Both the position numbers and the translations under genes were made by a program. A stretch of 64,000 bases of DNA from an uncultured Haliea sp. (lineage in GTDB: Bacteria > Pseudomonadota > Gammaproteobacteria > Pseudomonadales > Halieaceae): positions 1 through 64,000 of the forward strand of contig CAJXUQ010000007.1 in the NCBI GenBank assembly GCA_913061145.1, in the 5' to 3' direction. This document shows positions 8,729 through 18,767 of this stretch, piece by piece; the stretch's first letter is position 1; each line of letters starts with the position of its first letter. Under the pieces are notes generated by a model that was not told the origin of the DNA, did no database searches, and saw only the letters and a list, made by a program, of their open reading frames with translations.

Positions 8729-9601
8729 CTATTCCTGCTTTAACTCGCCGGAGCCGATCACGTTCTCATCGACATCGGGCGTGCCGGCATAGTGAATATC
8801 ACCGCTCCCCATGATGGTCGCGTTGAGGCGCGCACTGGGCCCCAGTCGAACACCGCCGGAGCCAATCACACTGACATCCACGTCGCTGGACGTGAGTGCG
8901 GAGAAATCAACATCGCCCGAGCCTACCACGGTGACGGAGAGCGCTGTCGTGCGCCCCCCCTCAGTTGCGGCGATATCACCAGAGCCGTTGACAACAGCCT
9001 CGATCGACTCTGCCTGCAGGGGGCCCAGGAAAATGTCCCCCGCCCCAGAGAGGCGCAGCTGCAACGCCTGCAGTGCCACCTCTGCCACCTGCACGTCGCC
9101 ATCGCCGCGCATGAACACTTCTGCGCTGTCGCCGCGCAGCGCGAACAGATGCACGTCACCTGCACCATCCACCCGCAGCTTGAAATTCTCGACCCGCAGT
9201 GCTCGCACAAATACATCACCCGATCCAGCCACCCGCAGGGACTCGAGCAGAGGCAGGGTCAACTTGAACTGGACGCCCGGCGTGGTCTGTTCACTGTTCG
9301 CCGGAACGCCCAGAATCAGTGTCTGGCCGCGCACATGAAATGGCTCGGGACTCAAGCGGGCCGACGCGCCCCGCACCAGCAGCTCGGTGGATGTACCCTG
9401 GCTGATCTCCACATCAACCTGCCCCTGCACCTCCACCTGGCGAATATCCAGGCCGGTGACACGCAGGACATCCCGGTCGTCACCGGCAATACCCAGCGCC
9501 GGAAAACCGAGCAGCAGACAGATTGCGGGCACCGCACCCCGCGCCAGTGCAGCAGGTAGCGTGCACACCCGACGGTAGAGAGCAGAAGACACAGTAAGCA
9601 T
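8729..9601 (-). CDS. GIN domain (DUF2807) exported protein
   Basis: 290 residues: a signal-like hydrophobic stretch at about 20-40, a short N-terminal part, then a run of nine glycine-acid turns (GSGDV, GAGDV, GDGDV, GAGDI, GSGDI, GSGDV, GSGGV, GSGDI, GSGEL), each 15-30 residues apart. This is the pattern of the DUF2807/GIN family, predicted to fold as a right-handed beta-helix outside the membrane. The family has no settled function; names such as putative auto-transporter adhesin are speculative. It is first in an operon with a YtrA-like repressor and an ABC exporter, suggesting an envelope-stress role. GAGG lies 8 bases before the ATG. Confidence 0.85.
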   Translation of the reverse strand: MLTVSSALYRRVCTLPAALARGAVPAICLLLGFPALGIAGDDRDVLRVTGLDIRQVEVQGQVDVEISQGTSTELLVRGASARLSPEPFHVRGQTLILGVPANSEQTTPGVQFKLTLPLLESLRVAGSGDVFVRALRVENFKLRVDGAGDVHLFALRGDSAEVFMRGDGDVQVAEVALQALQLRLSGAGDIFLGPLQAESIEAVVNGSGDIAATEGGRTTALSVTVVGSGDVDFSALTSSDVDVSVIGSGGVRLGPSARLNATIMGSGDIHYAGTPDVDENVIGSGELKQE

Positions 9602-9622
9602 GACGCTTGCCTCATCGATATA

Positions 9623-9644
9623 GTGTTATATATAACTATAACAC
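9623..9644. promoter_or_regulatory. Candidate YtrA-type operator
   Basis: A perfect 8-bp inverted repeat, GTGTTATA, six bases, TATAACAC. It covers the -10 box of the operon promoter 22 bp upstream of the GIN-domain gene. The form (GTGT...ACAC arms) resembles operators of YtrA-like regulators, one of which is encoded in this operon. Confidence 0.7.
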
Positions 9645-9662
9645 CTAATCCATGAACTGCAA
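9635..9662 (-). promoter_or_regulatory. Promoter of the GIN-gntR-ABC operon
   Basis: On the minus strand TTGCAG (9657-9662), 16 bases and TATAGT (9635-9640). The -10 box overlaps the palindrome at 9623-9644, so bound repressor would block polymerase. Confidence 0.6.
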
Positions 9663-9730
9663 CACCTTTTGACACGACGGCGCTTCAGGGCGTGGTCACC
9701 GAACAATCAGGGGGGTTTGGACTGCCGGGA

Positions 9731-10108
9731 TCAGACTGGCGGCAGTCCCTGCTGCATATTCCCGGCAATCGCCGCCGCCACGCGCTTGGCGCGCTCCGCG
9801 CCAGGGCCCGCGAATCCGGCATCGACGGTTGCCGTGAACAGCGCCAGCCAGCGTTGGAAATCGTTGGTTTGCAGTGGTTGCCGGGCGTGCAGGCGGCGGT
9901 GGATTGCCATGGTGTGACGGCGGTAGCCCTGCTCGCCCAACAGCAGTTTGCACCAGTAATCCTTGATGTGGGGCAGGTGGACGTCAAGCTCTATCTGAGC
10001 GACATCAAGAAAAATCGGCGCCAGCACGGGGTCTGCGAGCACCTGCGCGTAGAACTGGTCTACGAACCGTTCGATGTTGGCGCGGCTGTCCAGATCCGGT
10101 TTCGCCAT
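9731..10108 (-). CDS. Truncated haemoglobin, group III-like
   Basis: 125-residue globin of the 2-over-2 fold. The family signature is FVDQFYAQVLADPVLAPIF at 15-33, with HIKDYWCKLLLG at 47-58; H70 in MAIHRRL is the likely proximal haem ligand. It lacks the glycine motifs of group I and the usual group II residues, which favours group III. Such proteins bind oxygen or nitric oxide; roles range from NO detoxification to redox sensing. It begins 10 bp after the der stop codon, so it is probably read from the housekeeping operon. Confidence 0.85.
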   Translation of the reverse strand: MAKPDLDSRANIERFVDQFYAQVLADPVLAPIFLDVAQIELDVHLPHIKDYWCKLLLGEQGYRRHTMAIHRRLHARQPLQTNDFQRWLALFTATVDAGFAGPGAERAKRVAAAIAGNMQQGLPPV

Positions 10109-10118
10109 GGCCTCCGCG

Positions 10119-11534
10119 TCAGCGCTTCTTCTTTCGGTCGTTCTTTTTCACGTGCGCCATCAGGCGCCGTTTGCGCTGCACCTGACGCTGCGTCAGCTGG
10201 TTGCGCTTGTCGGCAAACGGGTTGTCACCGGTGCGGAACTCGATACGCACCGGCGTACCGCTCAGCTTCAGCTCACGGCGAAACACGTTTTCCAGGTAGC
10301 GCTGGTAACTGTTGGGGACGTTTCCAGTCTGGTTGCCGTGGATGACAATCAGTGGCGGGTTCTGGCCGCCGGGGTGGGCGTAGCGCAGTTTGATACGGCG
10401 CCCGTTCACCATCGGTGGCGCGTGATCAAACACCGCCCCTTCCAGAATACGTGTGAGCTGGTTGGTACTCAGCTTGCGCGTGGCCGAAGCGTGTGCCCCA
10501 AGGATTGACTTGTACAGGTGCCCCACCCCTGTGCCATGCAGCGCGGAAATGAAGTGCGTGTCCGCATAATCGGCAAAGATCAGGCGCCGGCTGAGCTCAT
10601 TGCGAATCCAGTCGCGCTGGTGGGTTTCAATGCCGTCCCACTTGTTGACCGCCAGCACCAGGCCGCGGCCCGCTTCGATACAGTGCCCCAACAGGTGCAG
10701 ATCCTGATCGACAATGCCTTCGTGGGCATCCATCACCAGCAAAACCACATGCGCGTCATCAATGGCCTTGAGGGTTTTCACGATGGAAAACTTTTCCACC
10801 GTCTCGCGCACGTTCTTGCGCCGGCGCACGCCGGCGGTATCAATCAGGGTATAGCGCTGGCCGTCGCGCTCGTAGTCGATATAGATGCTGTCGCGGGTGG
10901 TACCGGGCTGGTCGTACACCACCACCCGCTCCTCGCCGAGCAGCCGGTTGACCAGCGTCGACTTGCCGACATTGGGCCGCCCCACGATGGCGACGCGGAT
11001 ACTGTCGCGGCGATCCACCGCCGCCGCGTCCTCGGCCTCGTCCTCGGGAAAGGTGGCCAGGACATCATCGATCATCTGCCGCACGCCGCGGCCGTGGGTC
11101 GCTGCAATGCCATGCAGGTGCTCAACACCGAGGGCGTAGAAGTCGCCGAGGACGACATCTTCATTCAGGCCATCAATTTTATTGACCACCACGTGAAAGG
11201 CCTTGTTGCGCTGTCGCAGGTGGCGGGCCAGGGCCTGATCCGCGGGGTTCAGACCGTCGCGGGCACTGACCAGAAACAGCACGGCATCAGCCTCCTCGAT
11301 AGCGAGCAGTGACTGCCCGGCCATCTGCGCCTCAATGCCCATTTCGTCGCCGCTGATACCACCGGTATCAATCACGATGAAGGGCCGCGAGCCAATACGT
11401 GCTTCCCCGTATTTGCGATCCCGGGTGAGGCCCGCAAGGTCGGCGACCAGCGCATCGCGGCTGCGAGTCAGCTGGTTGAACAGCGTCGACTTACCCACAT
11501 TGGGGCGGCCGACCAGGGCAATTACCGGGATCAT
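10119..11534 (-). CDS. der: Ribosome biogenesis GTPase Der (EngA)
   Basis: Essential GTPase of 50S subunit maturation with two G domains in tandem. Both P-loops read [10 protein letters not shown] (near residues 8 and 185), each followed by switch and NKxD motifs (VNKID near 117, VNKWD near 300). The C-terminal KH-like domain runs from about 355 and ends in a basic tail ([18 protein letters not shown]). Length 471 is normal. It lies 5 bp after bamB, as in related Gammaproteobacteria. Confidence 0.97.
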   Translation of the reverse strand: MIPVIALVGRPNVGKSTLFNQLTRSRDALVADLAGLTRDRKYGEARIGSRPFIVIDTGGISGDEMGIEAQMAGQSLLAIEEADAVLFLVSARDGLNPADQALARHLRQRNKAFHVVVNKIDGLNEDVVLGDFYALGVEHLHGIAATHGRGVRQMIDDVLATFPEDEAEDAAAVDRRDSIRVAIVGRPNVGKSTLVNRLLGEERVVVYDQPGTTRDSIYIDYERDGQRYTLIDTAGVRRRKNVRETVEKFSIVKTLKAIDDAHVVLLVMDAHEGIVDQDLHLLGHCIEAGRGLVLAVNKWDGIETHQRDWIRNELSRRLIFADYADTHFISALHGTGVGHLYKSILGAHASATRKLSTNQLTRILEGAVFDHAPPMVNGRRIKLRYAHPGGQNPPLIVIHGNQTGNVPNSYQRYLENVFRRELKLSGTPVRIEFRTGDNPFADKRNQLTQRQVQRKRRLMAHVKKNDRKKKR

Positions 11535-11539
11535 GGTGG

Positions 11540-12724
11540 CTACCTGGAGGTGGTGCTGAGTTCGTAAGCCTGCAGCTTGCCACTGTTGCCGAACACATAG
11601 AGCACGTTGCCATCGCTCAGCATGTCGGCGCGAACGCCATCGCTGTCGGGCCGGAAGCGGCCCACAATACTGCCATCCACCTGCGACAGCAGATGAACAT
11701 ACCCTTCAAAATCCGCGACCGCCAGGTAACTGCTCACCGGTGTCGGACGACCCAGCCCTCGCCAGCCCAGGGCATCCTGAGTCCAGCGCTGCCCCTGACC
11801 GGTGCGCAGGAAGGCGATGACGGTGCCGTCTTCGTCCGAGACGTAGACGTTGCCGAAGCCCTGCGACACGCCGGAGACCGACGACACGGGCCGCTCCCAG
11901 AGCTTGCGCCCGCTGTTGGTGTCGATGGAGACGACGAAACCCTGGTAACTTGCCGCAAACAGTTCATTGCCCAGCATGGCCATCGTGCCGTCGACATCGA
12001 CGATACGCTCGATTTCGGAGCGACCCTGGGGAATCGCCACGCGAGCCTCCCACTCCACCGCACCGGTCGCCGCATCAAAGCCCACCACGCGGCCGTTGGA
12101 AAAGCCCGCGATGAGCCGGTTACCCTGCAGGATTGGCGTGCTGGTACCGCGAATGGTCAGCACCGGCATATTGCTGTCATAGGTCCAGAGCCGCTCACCA
12201 CTGGCGAAATCCAGGCCGTGCAGCTTGCCGTCATAGGTTTGCGCGACGACCACCTTGCCGTTGCCCTGGGGGGGAGCCAACACCTCGCCGGTAACAGGGG
12301 CGCGCCAGAGAATCTCACCACTGCCGGCATCCAGCCGCATGACGAACCCGTCGCTGGCACCGAGGAACAGGCTGTCGCCGTACAGGCCCACGCCGCCGGA
12401 GATCGGCAGCTCGAGGTCTACGTCCCAGATACGACGGCCACTGGTGACCTCCAACGCCTTGACCTCGCCGTCCGCCGAGGCCGCGTAAATGCGTCCGTCA
12501 CCCACCACCGGTTCTATGCGGTACAGGCCTTCACCCTGGCCATCACCGACACCGGTGGACCAGAGGCGCCTGGCTTTTACGGTCTGCTCAATTTTTTCCA
12601 GCTCCACTGGCTGGCGCGGATCCTCATCGTCATCAATTTCGAACCAGCCCTTGAGCGTGCTGCAACCTCCGAGGGCCAGCACGCAGAGCAGCAGGACGCT
12701 ACAGCGGGTTACGGCAGCCCTCAT
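11540..12724 (-). CDS. bamB: Outer membrane assembly lipoprotein BamB
   Basis: Component of the BAM complex that folds beta-barrel proteins into the outer membrane. The lipobox LALGGC places the lipidated Cys at about residue 21. The rest is an eight-bladed beta-propeller of PQQ-like repeats, seen as recurring G-x-x-W motifs ([30 protein letters not shown]). The start codon overlaps the yfgM stop (ATGA), and der follows directly. Confidence 0.95.
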   Translation of the reverse strand: MRAAVTRCSVLLLCVLALGGCSTLKGWFEIDDDEDPRQPVELEKIEQTVKARRLWSTGVGDGQGEGLYRIEPVVGDGRIYAASADGEVKALEVTSGRRIWDVDLELPISGGVGLYGDSLFLGASDGFVMRLDAGSGEILWRAPVTGEVLAPPQGNGKVVVAQTYDGKLHGLDFASGERLWTYDSNMPVLTIRGTSTPILQGNRLIAGFSNGRVVGFDAATGAVEWEARVAIPQGRSEIERIVDVDGTMAMLGNELFAASYQGFVVSIDTNSGRKLWERPVSSVSGVSQGFGNVYVSDEDGTVIAFLRTGQGQRWTQDALGWRGLGRPTPVSSYLAVADFEGYVHLLSQVDGSIVGRFRPDSDGVRADMLSDGNVLYVFGNSGKLQAYELSTTSR

Positions 12725-13395
12725 GCCTCATCCCCCGCACTGGCGGCGGTCAGGCTTTGCAGCTTTGCTGCCAGCGTCTCCAGGTTGAGTTGTGCGGGGT
12801 AGCCCTGCACCAGCACCTGGGCCTCGCGGTAGGCTGCCAAAGCCTCCTCCGGACGCCCTGCAGCAGCCAATACATCGCCTCGCGCCATCGCTGCGGCGGC
12901 CTGATACTTGCCGGTAGATTCTGGAGTGAGCAGTGCCAGCGCCTGCTCGACGTTACCCCCTGCCGCAAGCACACGCGCCAGGCGCAGCTGCGCGACCGCG
13001 GCCGTCTCGCTGCCGCTGTCCGCCTTGCCCAACACCCAGCGTAAATCCGCTTCAGCGGCTTCCAGATCACCCGAGAGCACCGCGACGCGGGCCTGGTGCA
13101 GCGCCGCGAACTGGGCATAGGTGGTACCGGCGTAGTCGTTGCGTAGCTGGGCCGCGAGACGCTCCACCGGAGCGGTGGTCACCATGCCCTCCTGCGCCAT
13201 GGCCGCGGCTTCCAGCATTTGCTGGTAGAGGTCCGAGGCACTGTCCATGCGCTGAGCGTCATACCGCTGCCAGCCCTGCCAGCCGAAGGTAGCCGCCAGC
13301 ACCAGCACAATGGTCACCAGGGTAGAACGCCCGTTTTCATCCCACCAGCGGCGCAGCGCTTCTACCTGTTCTTCTTCCGTACGATACGATTCCAC
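12721..13395 (-). CDS. yfgM: YfgM family TPR protein, periplasmic chaperone partner
   Basis: Inner-membrane protein with one N-terminal membrane segment (about 22-40, STLVTIVLVLAATFGWQGW) and a periplasmic tetratricopeptide domain. In Escherichia coli YfgM joins the SecYEG translocon and PpiD and helps pass proteins to periplasmic chaperones. The N-terminus (TEEEQVEALRRWWDENG) is typical of the family. It lies between hisS and bamB as in most Gammaproteobacteria. Confidence 0.93.
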   Translation of the reverse strand: MESYRTEEEQVEALRRWWDENGRSTLVTIVLVLAATFGWQGWQRYDAQRMDSASDLYQQMLEAAAMAQEGMVTTAPVERLAAQLRNDYAGTTYAQFAALHQARVAVLSGDLEAAEADLRWVLGKADSGSETAAVAQLRLARVLAAGGNVEQALALLTPESTGKYQAAAAMARGDVLAAAGRPEEALAAYREAQVLVQGYPAQLNLETLAAKLQSLTAASAGDEA

Positions 13396-13398
13396 GAT

Positions 13399-14697
13399 CT
13401 AGTTCCCTTGGGTTGTGGTGTCAGGGGTTCGCCTGCGTTGCAGGAACGCGGCAACCTCGGCCAGTGGCAGCGTTACCTGCTCTTCGCCCTGTTCGCGCAG
13501 CGGTTTGACAGTGACACTCGCGCTGGCCACTTCATCGTCACCCCAGATCAGCGCCCAGCGAGCGCCGCTCTTGTCTGCTTTTTTCATCTGGCTGCGGAAA
13601 CTGCCGCCGCCAGCGTGTTGCACGATGCGCAGGCCCGGCAGTGCGCCGCGCAGGCTTTCCAGTGCCGCGAAGGCGGCGCATTCCGCGCTGCCACCGGAAT
13701 TGACCACATACACATCGGCGGGGGCCGCGGGCAACGGTGCCGCCTGCAGCGCCTCGAGCATGAGCACGAGGCGCTCCTTGCCCATGGCAAACCCGATGCC
13801 AGGTACCGGCTTGCCGCCCAGCTGCTGCACCAGACCATCGTAGCGCCCGCCGGCACACACGGTGCCCTGCGCGCCCAGGCGGTCCGTCACCCATTCGAAC
13901 ACTGTCTTGTTGTAGTAGTCCAGCCCGCGCACCAATGCCGTGTTGATGACATAGGGAACGGAGGCCGCGTCCAGCAGTTCACACACGCGGGCGAAATCTG
14001 CCCTGGACTCCTCATCCAGGTAATCCGAGAGCAGCGGCGCCTGCTGCAACACAGCGCGGGTCCCAGGGTCCTTGCTGTCCAGAATACGCAGTGGATTGGT
14101 GTGCAGCCGGCGCTGGCTGTCCTCGTCCAGGGCATCCAGGTGCCCGGACAGGTAGCTCACCAGCGCGGCGCGATACGCCTGCCGGTCACTGCCGCTGCCG
14201 ATGGAGTTCAGCTGCAACGCCACATCCCCGTCGATACCCAGTTCCCGCCACAGCCGCGCGGTCATCAGTATCAGCTCCGCGTCGATCTCCGGCGTGGCGA
14301 CACCGAACACTTCGACACCGATCTGGTGAAACTGGCGCTGGCGCCCCTTCTGGGGGCGCTCGTAGCGAAACATGGGCCCGCTGTACCAGAGCCGCTGCAC
14401 CGTGCCCAGCAGACTGTGCTGGATGGCGGCGCGCACACACCCTGCGGTACCTTCAGGTCGCAGTGTCAGGCTCTCGCCGTTGCGGTCGTCAAAGCTGTAC
14501 ATTTCTTTTTCGACGATGTCGGTTACTTCGCCGATGGAGCGCCGGAAGAGCGCGGTCTGCTCGACGATGGGCAAGCGGATTTCGCCATAGCCATAGCTCG
14601 CCAGCACGTCGGCCACGGTACGCTCCAGGTACTGCCAGCGGTCACTTTCATCCGGGAGAATGTCGTTCATCCCCCGGATGGCTCGAATCGTTGTCAC
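13399..14697 (-). CDS. hisS: Histidyl-tRNA synthetase
   Basis: Class II synthetase charging tRNA-His. Motif 2 is in the region around [15 protein letters not shown] (near 80), and the histidine-specific loops are [12 protein letters not shown] (near 265) and [13 protein letters not shown] (near 285). The anticodon-binding domain covers about 330-420. Length 432 is slightly longer than the E. coli enzyme. It starts 16 bp after ispG and precedes yfgM by 3 bp. Confidence 0.97.
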   Translation of the reverse strand: MTTIRAIRGMNDILPDESDRWQYLERTVADVLASYGYGEIRLPIVEQTALFRRSIGEVTDIVEKEMYSFDDRNGESLTLRPEGTAGCVRAAIQHSLLGTVQRLWYSGPMFRYERPQKGRQRQFHQIGVEVFGVATPEIDAELILMTARLWRELGIDGDVALQLNSIGSGSDRQAYRAALVSYLSGHLDALDEDSQRRLHTNPLRILDSKDPGTRAVLQQAPLLSDYLDEESRADFARVCELLDAASVPYVINTALVRGLDYYNKTVFEWVTDRLGAQGTVCAGGRYDGLVQQLGGKPVPGIGFAMGKERLVLMLEALQAAPLPAAPADVYVVNSGGSAECAAFAALESLRGALPGLRIVQHAGGGSFRSQMKKADKSGARWALIWGDDEVASASVTVKPLREQGEEQVTLPLAEVAAFLQRRRTPDTTTQGN

Positions 14698-14713
14698 CTC
14701 TACTCCTGCTCTT

Positions 14714-15847
14714 TCACTGTTTGGACCGCGCGATCAGCTGCGCGTCCGCGGCAGCGCGCTGCGCCTCCAGCGCGGCCGCGCGCTGGCGGATCACCTGTTC
14801 AAGGTGATCCACAAAGTCCTGGTTGCTCACTTTGTGGTCGGGCTTACCGTCGATGTAGATCAGATTGTTGGGACTGGCCCCGGTCAGGCCGACATCCGCT
14901 TCGCGCGCCTCACCCGGACCGTTGACGATGCAGCCGATCACGGCGACGTCCATGGGGGTACGGATATCCTCGAGGCGCTGCTCCAACGTGTTCATGGTGG
15001 CAATGACGTCAAAGTTCTGTCTCGAGCAGCTGGGACAGGCGATGAAGTTGATGCCATTCGCGCGCAACTTGAGGCTCTTCAGAATCTCGAAGCCGACCTT
15101 GACCTCCTCCACCGGGTCGGCGGCCAGGGAAACGCGAATGGTGTCGCCGATGCCGTCCATCAGCAGCATGCCCAGGCCCACGGCCGACTTCACCGTACCG
15201 CCGCGCAAGCCGCCGGCTTCGGTAATGCCCAGATGCAGGGGCTGATCAATCTGTTTTGCCAGCAGGCGGTAGGCGGCGACGGCCATGAACACCTCTGACG
15301 CCTTGACGCTCACCTTGAAGTCCGGGTAGTTGAAGCGGTCGAGTATATCGACATGGTGCAGGGCGGACTCCACCAGCGCTTCCGCTGTAGGCTCACCGTA
15401 TTTGCGTTGCAACTCCTTGCCCAGCGAGCCGGCATTCACCCCGATACGAATCGGTATGCCCTTGTCACGTGCACAGTCAATCACCGCACGTACCTTCTTG
15501 TCACTGCCAATATTGCCCGGGTTGATGCGCAGGCAGTCAACGCCATATTCCGCGACTTTCAGGGCAATCTTGTGATCAAAATGGATATCCGCCACCAGCG
15601 GGATATCGACCCGGGCACGAATCGCCCGGAAGGCTTCGGCGGCCTCCATGCTGGGCACCGAGATGCGCACAATGTCGGCACCGGCGTCCTGGATCGCCTT
15701 GACCTGTGCCACAGTGGCCTCGACGTCACAGGTCTCGGTATTGGTCATACTCTGCACGCTGATCGGCGCATCGCCGCCGACCGGTACCGAGCCGACCATG
15801 ATCTGACGGCTGACGCGCCGTGTGATGGGAGAGGGTTTATGCATCAC
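14714..15847 (-). CDS. ispG: 4-hydroxy-3-methylbut-2-enyl diphosphate synthase IspG
   Basis: Penultimate enzyme of the MEP isoprenoid pathway; it reduces methylerythritol cyclodiphosphate using a 4Fe-4S cluster. The cluster ligands are visible as CPSC (about 271-274), GCIVNGPGE (the third Cys and the Glu ligand). The N-terminal TIM barrel opens with [18 protein letters not shown]. Length 377 is normal. It depends on cluster assembly, so the missing iscU block nearby matters for it. Confidence 0.97.
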   Translation of the reverse strand: MMHKPSPITRRVSRQIMVGSVPVGGDAPISVQSMTNTETCDVEATVAQVKAIQDAGADIVRISVPSMEAAEAFRAIRARVDIPLVADIHFDHKIALKVAEYGVDCLRINPGNIGSDKKVRAVIDCARDKGIPIRIGVNAGSLGKELQRKYGEPTAEALVESALHHVDILDRFNYPDFKVSVKASEVFMAVAAYRLLAKQIDQPLHLGITEAGGLRGGTVKSAVGLGMLLMDGIGDTIRVSLAADPVEEVKVGFEILKSLKLRANGINFIACPSCSRQNFDVIATMNTLEQRLEDIRTPMDVAVIGCIVNGPGEAREADVGLTGASPNNLIYIDGKPDHKVSNQDFVDHLEQVIRQRAAALEAQRAAADAQLIARSKQ

Positions 15848-16279
15848 TCATCCTCCAGACAGGCGGTGGGAAGCGGCCTCGCCAACCTGCACCCACCACA
15901 ACCCCAGAACCAGCAGCGCCAACACAGCCAGCCCGAGCACAATGCCCAGCCCTGTGCGCTGCAGCGGCCGCAAGCGGCGCGGCGCAGTATCGGCAGACTT
16001 TGCCATCGCCTGGGGCCGTCGCTGGTCGAACCCTGCCAGCACCTCAACCTCGTTCAGGCCCAGCAAGCGCGCATAGGCGCTGATATATCCGCGGGCGAAC
16101 GCCGGCCGGCGCAAACGGTCATAGGCATCGCGCTCCAGCAGGCCGACGACCTCGGGCAGCCAGTGCAACCTCGCGGCCACCTCGGCGGACGACCAGCCGC
16201 GCGCCTGCCGCGCCGCCTGCAACAGCGCACCGGGCGCAACCGTCACCGGTGCCGGCTCAAGGATTTCCTTACTGCCCAC
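15848..16279 (-). CDS. rodZ: Short RodZ-like helix-turn-helix membrane protein
   Basis: RodZ links MreB filaments to the membrane and supports rod shape. Here residues 17-95 form the cytoplasmic helix-turn-helix domain (LLQAARQARGWSSAEVAARL, YISAYARLLGL) and one membrane segment follows at about 112-131. The protein ends a dozen residues later: the periplasmic DUF4115 domain found in most RodZ (usually 250-330 residues) is absent. The stop lies against the ispG start with no room for a remnant, so this is a settled short form rather than a sequencing frameshift. It overlaps the end of pilW by 11 bp. MreB contact residues lie in the part that is kept. Confidence 0.8.
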   Translation of the reverse strand: MGSKEILEPAPVTVAPGALLQAARQARGWSSAEVAARLHWLPEVVGLLERDAYDRLRRPAFARGYISAYARLLGLNEVEVLAGFDQRRPQAMAKSADTAPRRLRPLQRTGLGIVLGLAVLALLVLGLWWVQVGEAASHRLSGG

Positions 16280-17075
16280 TGTTCAGTGTCCGCTGGTATT
16301 CCTGGTACTCGGACGACTTCGGGTACAGGCTGCTCAGCGCAAGGGCATAACTGCTCTCCCCGTCCTTGTCACCCGTGGCCCGCGCAAGCCGCACCCCCAG
16401 CCACAGGCCGCGGGGGCTCTGGGGCCGCACTGCCGTGCGATAGGTACCGTAGTAACGTTCCGCCGCGCGATAGTCGCCATCCTCGTACTTGAGGATCGCC
16501 AGCTCGAGCAGCGCGATGGTGTTGACGCGATCCATGGACAGCGCGCGACTGAAGGACTCTTCCGCCTCTGCTCGCTTGTCCAGCTGCAGCTGACACAGGC
16601 CAAGGTTTACAAAGGCCAGCGGCCGGGCGCTGTACAGGGTGTCCTTGACGACGTAATTGAGCTGCTTCTCCGCGTCGGCGTAGCGCTGTTCGGAAAACAG
16701 GAAGGCGGCATAGTTGTTGCGCGCGCGCGAGAAATCACGCTGCAGGCGAATCGCCTTCTCAAAACTCTCCTCCGCCAGCTCTTTCTCGCCCGTGCTCTGG
16801 TAAACCAGCGCAAAGGCCTCGTGCACCTCGGCATTGCGGTCGTCAATCTTGACGGCCTGGGACAGGTTGCGCTTGGCATTTTCCCAGTCGCCTTCGCCGA
16901 TGTACTGGCGCGCCAGTGAGACACGGCGCTCAAGCGCGTCCTCGGGCGACGGTGGGTTGGTATATACGCTGTCGGTTGTGGTGACGCAGCCCGCCAGAAC
17001 CACGGCGGCCAGCACGGCGACCCATGCGCCGTTGAAACGCAATGCACCGCAAAACCGTTTTGTTTCCGTCGTCAT
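16269..17075 (-). CDS. pilW: Type IV pilus biogenesis lipoprotein PilW/PilF
   Basis: Outer-membrane pilotin-like lipoprotein that helps PilQ secretin multimerise. The lipobox VVLAGC puts the lipid Cys near residue 29. Several TPR units follow (for example [23 protein letters not shown], split over residues 70-95, and [20 protein letters not shown] further on). Length 268 fits. It lies between rlmN and rodZ in the standard order and overlaps the rlmN stop (ATGA). Confidence 0.92.
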   Translation of the reverse strand: MTTETKRFCGALRFNGAWVAVLAAVVLAGCVTTTDSVYTNPPSPEDALERRVSLARQYIGEGDWENAKRNLSQAVKIDDRNAEVHEAFALVYQSTGEKELAEESFEKAIRLQRDFSRARNNYAAFLFSEQRYADAEKQLNYVVKDTLYSARPLAFVNLGLCQLQLDKRAEAEESFSRALSMDRVNTIALLELAILKYEDGDYRAAERYYGTYRTAVRPQSPRGLWLGVRLARATGDKDGESSYALALSSLYPKSSEYQEYQRTLNSGQ

Positions 17076-18220
17076 CGTGCCTGAACCTCCGCGGCCTGCC
17101 CGGCCGCCCGGTAGCGCTCGCTGCGCCGGGTGCGATCCACAACCTGCCCGACCAACTGGCCGCAGGCCGCTGCAATATCATCACCGCGGGTAGTGCGCAC
17201 CGTGACAATGAAACCCGCGTCCACCAGCACCTGCCAGAAACGTGACACCGCGTTGCCGCTGGGTCGCTGGTAATCCGACTGGGGAAAGCTGTTGAACGGA
17301 ATCAGGTTGATCTTGCAGGGGAAATCCCGCAACAACACGGCCAGATCGCGGGCCTGGTCGACGTGATCGTTCACCCCTGCGATCAGGGTGTACTCAACCG
17401 TCACCACACGCTTGCTGTCCGCCTGCGCATCGATGTAGGCACGGGCGCTGCGCAACAGCTCGGCAATCGGGTACTTGCGATTGATCGGCACCAGCTGGTT
17501 GCGCAGTGCATCGTCTGGTGCATGCAGTGAAATGGCCAGTGACGCCTCGCTGACCCGCGCCAGACGATCCAGCGCCGGCACGACGCCGGAGGTGCTCAGC
17601 GTCACCCGGCGCTTGGAAATCCCGTAGCCGAGATCCGACATCATCAGGTCCATCGCCGCGACGACATTGTCGAAGTTGAGCAGGGGTTCGCCCATGCCCA
17701 TCATCACGACGTTGGTGACCACGCGCCGGTTCCCGGCCTGGAAGGCATCATAGGACTTGATGGCCAACCACACCTGACCGATGATCTCGGCCGCCGTAAG
17801 GTCGCGCTCGAAACCCTGCTTGCCGGTGGAGCAGAAACTGCAGTCAAGGCTGCAGCCCACCTGCGATGACACACAGAGGGTCGCCCGCCCCGCCTCGGGG
17901 ATCAATACCGCTTCCACCAGGCCGCCGCCACTCACCCGGATCGCCCACTTGCGGGTGCCATCCGCAGAATCGTGCTGGCTGACGATCTCCGGTGGGCGCA
18001 CCTCGGCAACGCGCTGCAGCTTCTCGCGCAGCGCCTTGCCCAGGTTGGACATCGCACCGATATCGGTCACACCCGCGTGATGCATCCACTTCATCACCTG
18101 CTGCGCACGAAACTTCTTTTCCCCGAGATCGAGGAAAAACTGCTCCAGCTGCGGCTGCGTCATGCCCAGCAGGTTGACCCTGGCGGACACTTCGGAGGAG
18201 GCAATGACGGTCGCGTTCAT
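17072..18220 (-). CDS. rlmN: Dual-specificity RNA methyltransferase RlmN
   Basis: Radical-SAM enzyme that methylates C2 of A2503 in 23S rRNA and A37 in several tRNAs. The cluster motif CSLDCSFC lies near residue 127, and the C-terminal Cys that carries the methyl intermediate is in DDIAAACGQ near 353. The SAM-binding GMGEPLLN is near 175. Length 382 is normal. In the standard order it sits between ndk and pilW. Confidence 0.97.
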   Translation of the reverse strand: MNATVIASSEVSARVNLLGMTQPQLEQFFLDLGEKKFRAQQVMKWMHHAGVTDIGAMSNLGKALREKLQRVAEVRPPEIVSQHDSADGTRKWAIRVSGGGLVEAVLIPEAGRATLCVSSQVGCSLDCSFCSTGKQGFERDLTAAEIIGQVWLAIKSYDAFQAGNRRVVTNVVMMGMGEPLLNFDNVVAAMDLMMSDLGYGISKRRVTLSTSGVVPALDRLARVSEASLAISLHAPDDALRNQLVPINRKYPIAELLRSARAYIDAQADSKRVVTVEYTLIAGVNDHVDQARDLAVLLRDFPCKINLIPFNSFPQSDYQRPSGNAVSRFWQVLVDAGFIVTVRTTRGDDIAAACGQLVGQVVDRTRRSERYRAAGQAAEVQAR

Positions 18221-18241
18221 GGGGATCTACCCTATCTCGCC

Positions 18242-18670
18242 TCAGCCGCGATCGCAGAGGTCGCTGGCGGCGAAGAAATAGGCGATCTCACGCTCGGCCG
18301 ATGCCGGCGAGTCGGACCCGTGCACCGCGTTGGCATCGATTGACTCAGCGAAATCCGCCCGGATGGTGCCCGGATCGGCGTCCTTCGGGTTGGTGGCACC
18401 CATCAACTCGCGGTTGCGGGCGATGGCATTCTCACCCTCGAGCACCTGCACCATCACGGGACCAGAGGTCATGAACTCGATCAGCGCCGGGAAGAAAGGA
18501 CGCTCGCGGTGCTCGGCATAGAAGCCCCCGGCAACGTCTTCACTCAGGCGCAGCATTCTGGCCGCGACCACCCGCAGGCCTGCGGATTCGAACCGTGAAT
18601 AGATCTGCCCAATTACATTCTTTGCCACCGCATCGGGCTTCACAATAGACAAGGTACGCTCAACAGCCAT
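18242..18670 (-). CDS. ndk: Nucleoside diphosphate kinase
   Basis: Transfers phosphate between nucleoside tri- and diphosphates. From the ATG at 18670 (GGAG 8 bases upstream) it has 142 residues and begins [14 protein letters not shown]; a longer in-frame reading upstream has no family support. The catalytic His is in NAVHGSDSP near residue 117. The gene lies directly beyond iscS, where fdx or iscX would end in relatives that keep the full isc operon. Confidence 0.97.
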   Translation of the reverse strand: MAVERTLSIVKPDAVAKNVIGQIYSRFESAGLRVVAARMLRLSEDVAGGFYAEHRERPFFPALIEFMTSGPVMVQVLEGENAIARNRELMGATNPKDADPGTIRADFAESIDANAVHGSDSPASAEREIAYFFAASDLCDRG

Positions 18671-18703
18671 CTGACTTTCTCCAAAGATTCCAGAAAATAA
18701 TTC

Positions 18704-18718
18704 GGGGCCGCGTGCCCC
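18704..18718. other. Hairpin in the ndk leader
   Basis: GGGGC and GCCCC pair around a 5-base loop, 34 bp before the ndk start, followed on the minus strand by an AT-rich stretch. It could be a 5'-leader structure or a weak terminator of iscS read-through. Confidence 0.3.
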
Positions 18719-18735
18719 AAGGTTAAAACCGCGCA

Positions 18736-18764
18736 ATTATACGGGCTTTACGCCCGGGTTTCAC
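18736..18764 (-). promoter_or_regulatory. Candidate promoter of ndk and the genes after it
   Basis: On the minus strand GTGAAA (18759-18764), 17 bases and a perfect TATAAT (18736-18741), 66 bp upstream of ndk. A 5-bp hairpin (CGGGC/GCCCG) fills the spacer. It would give the ndk-to-der run its own start independent of iscR. Confidence 0.55.
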
Positions 18765-18767
18765 GCG

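Noticed and set aside
13219-14925. 568-codon plus-strand open frame
   Set aside because: Covers hisS and neighbouring ends in antisense; no motif, no ribosome site.
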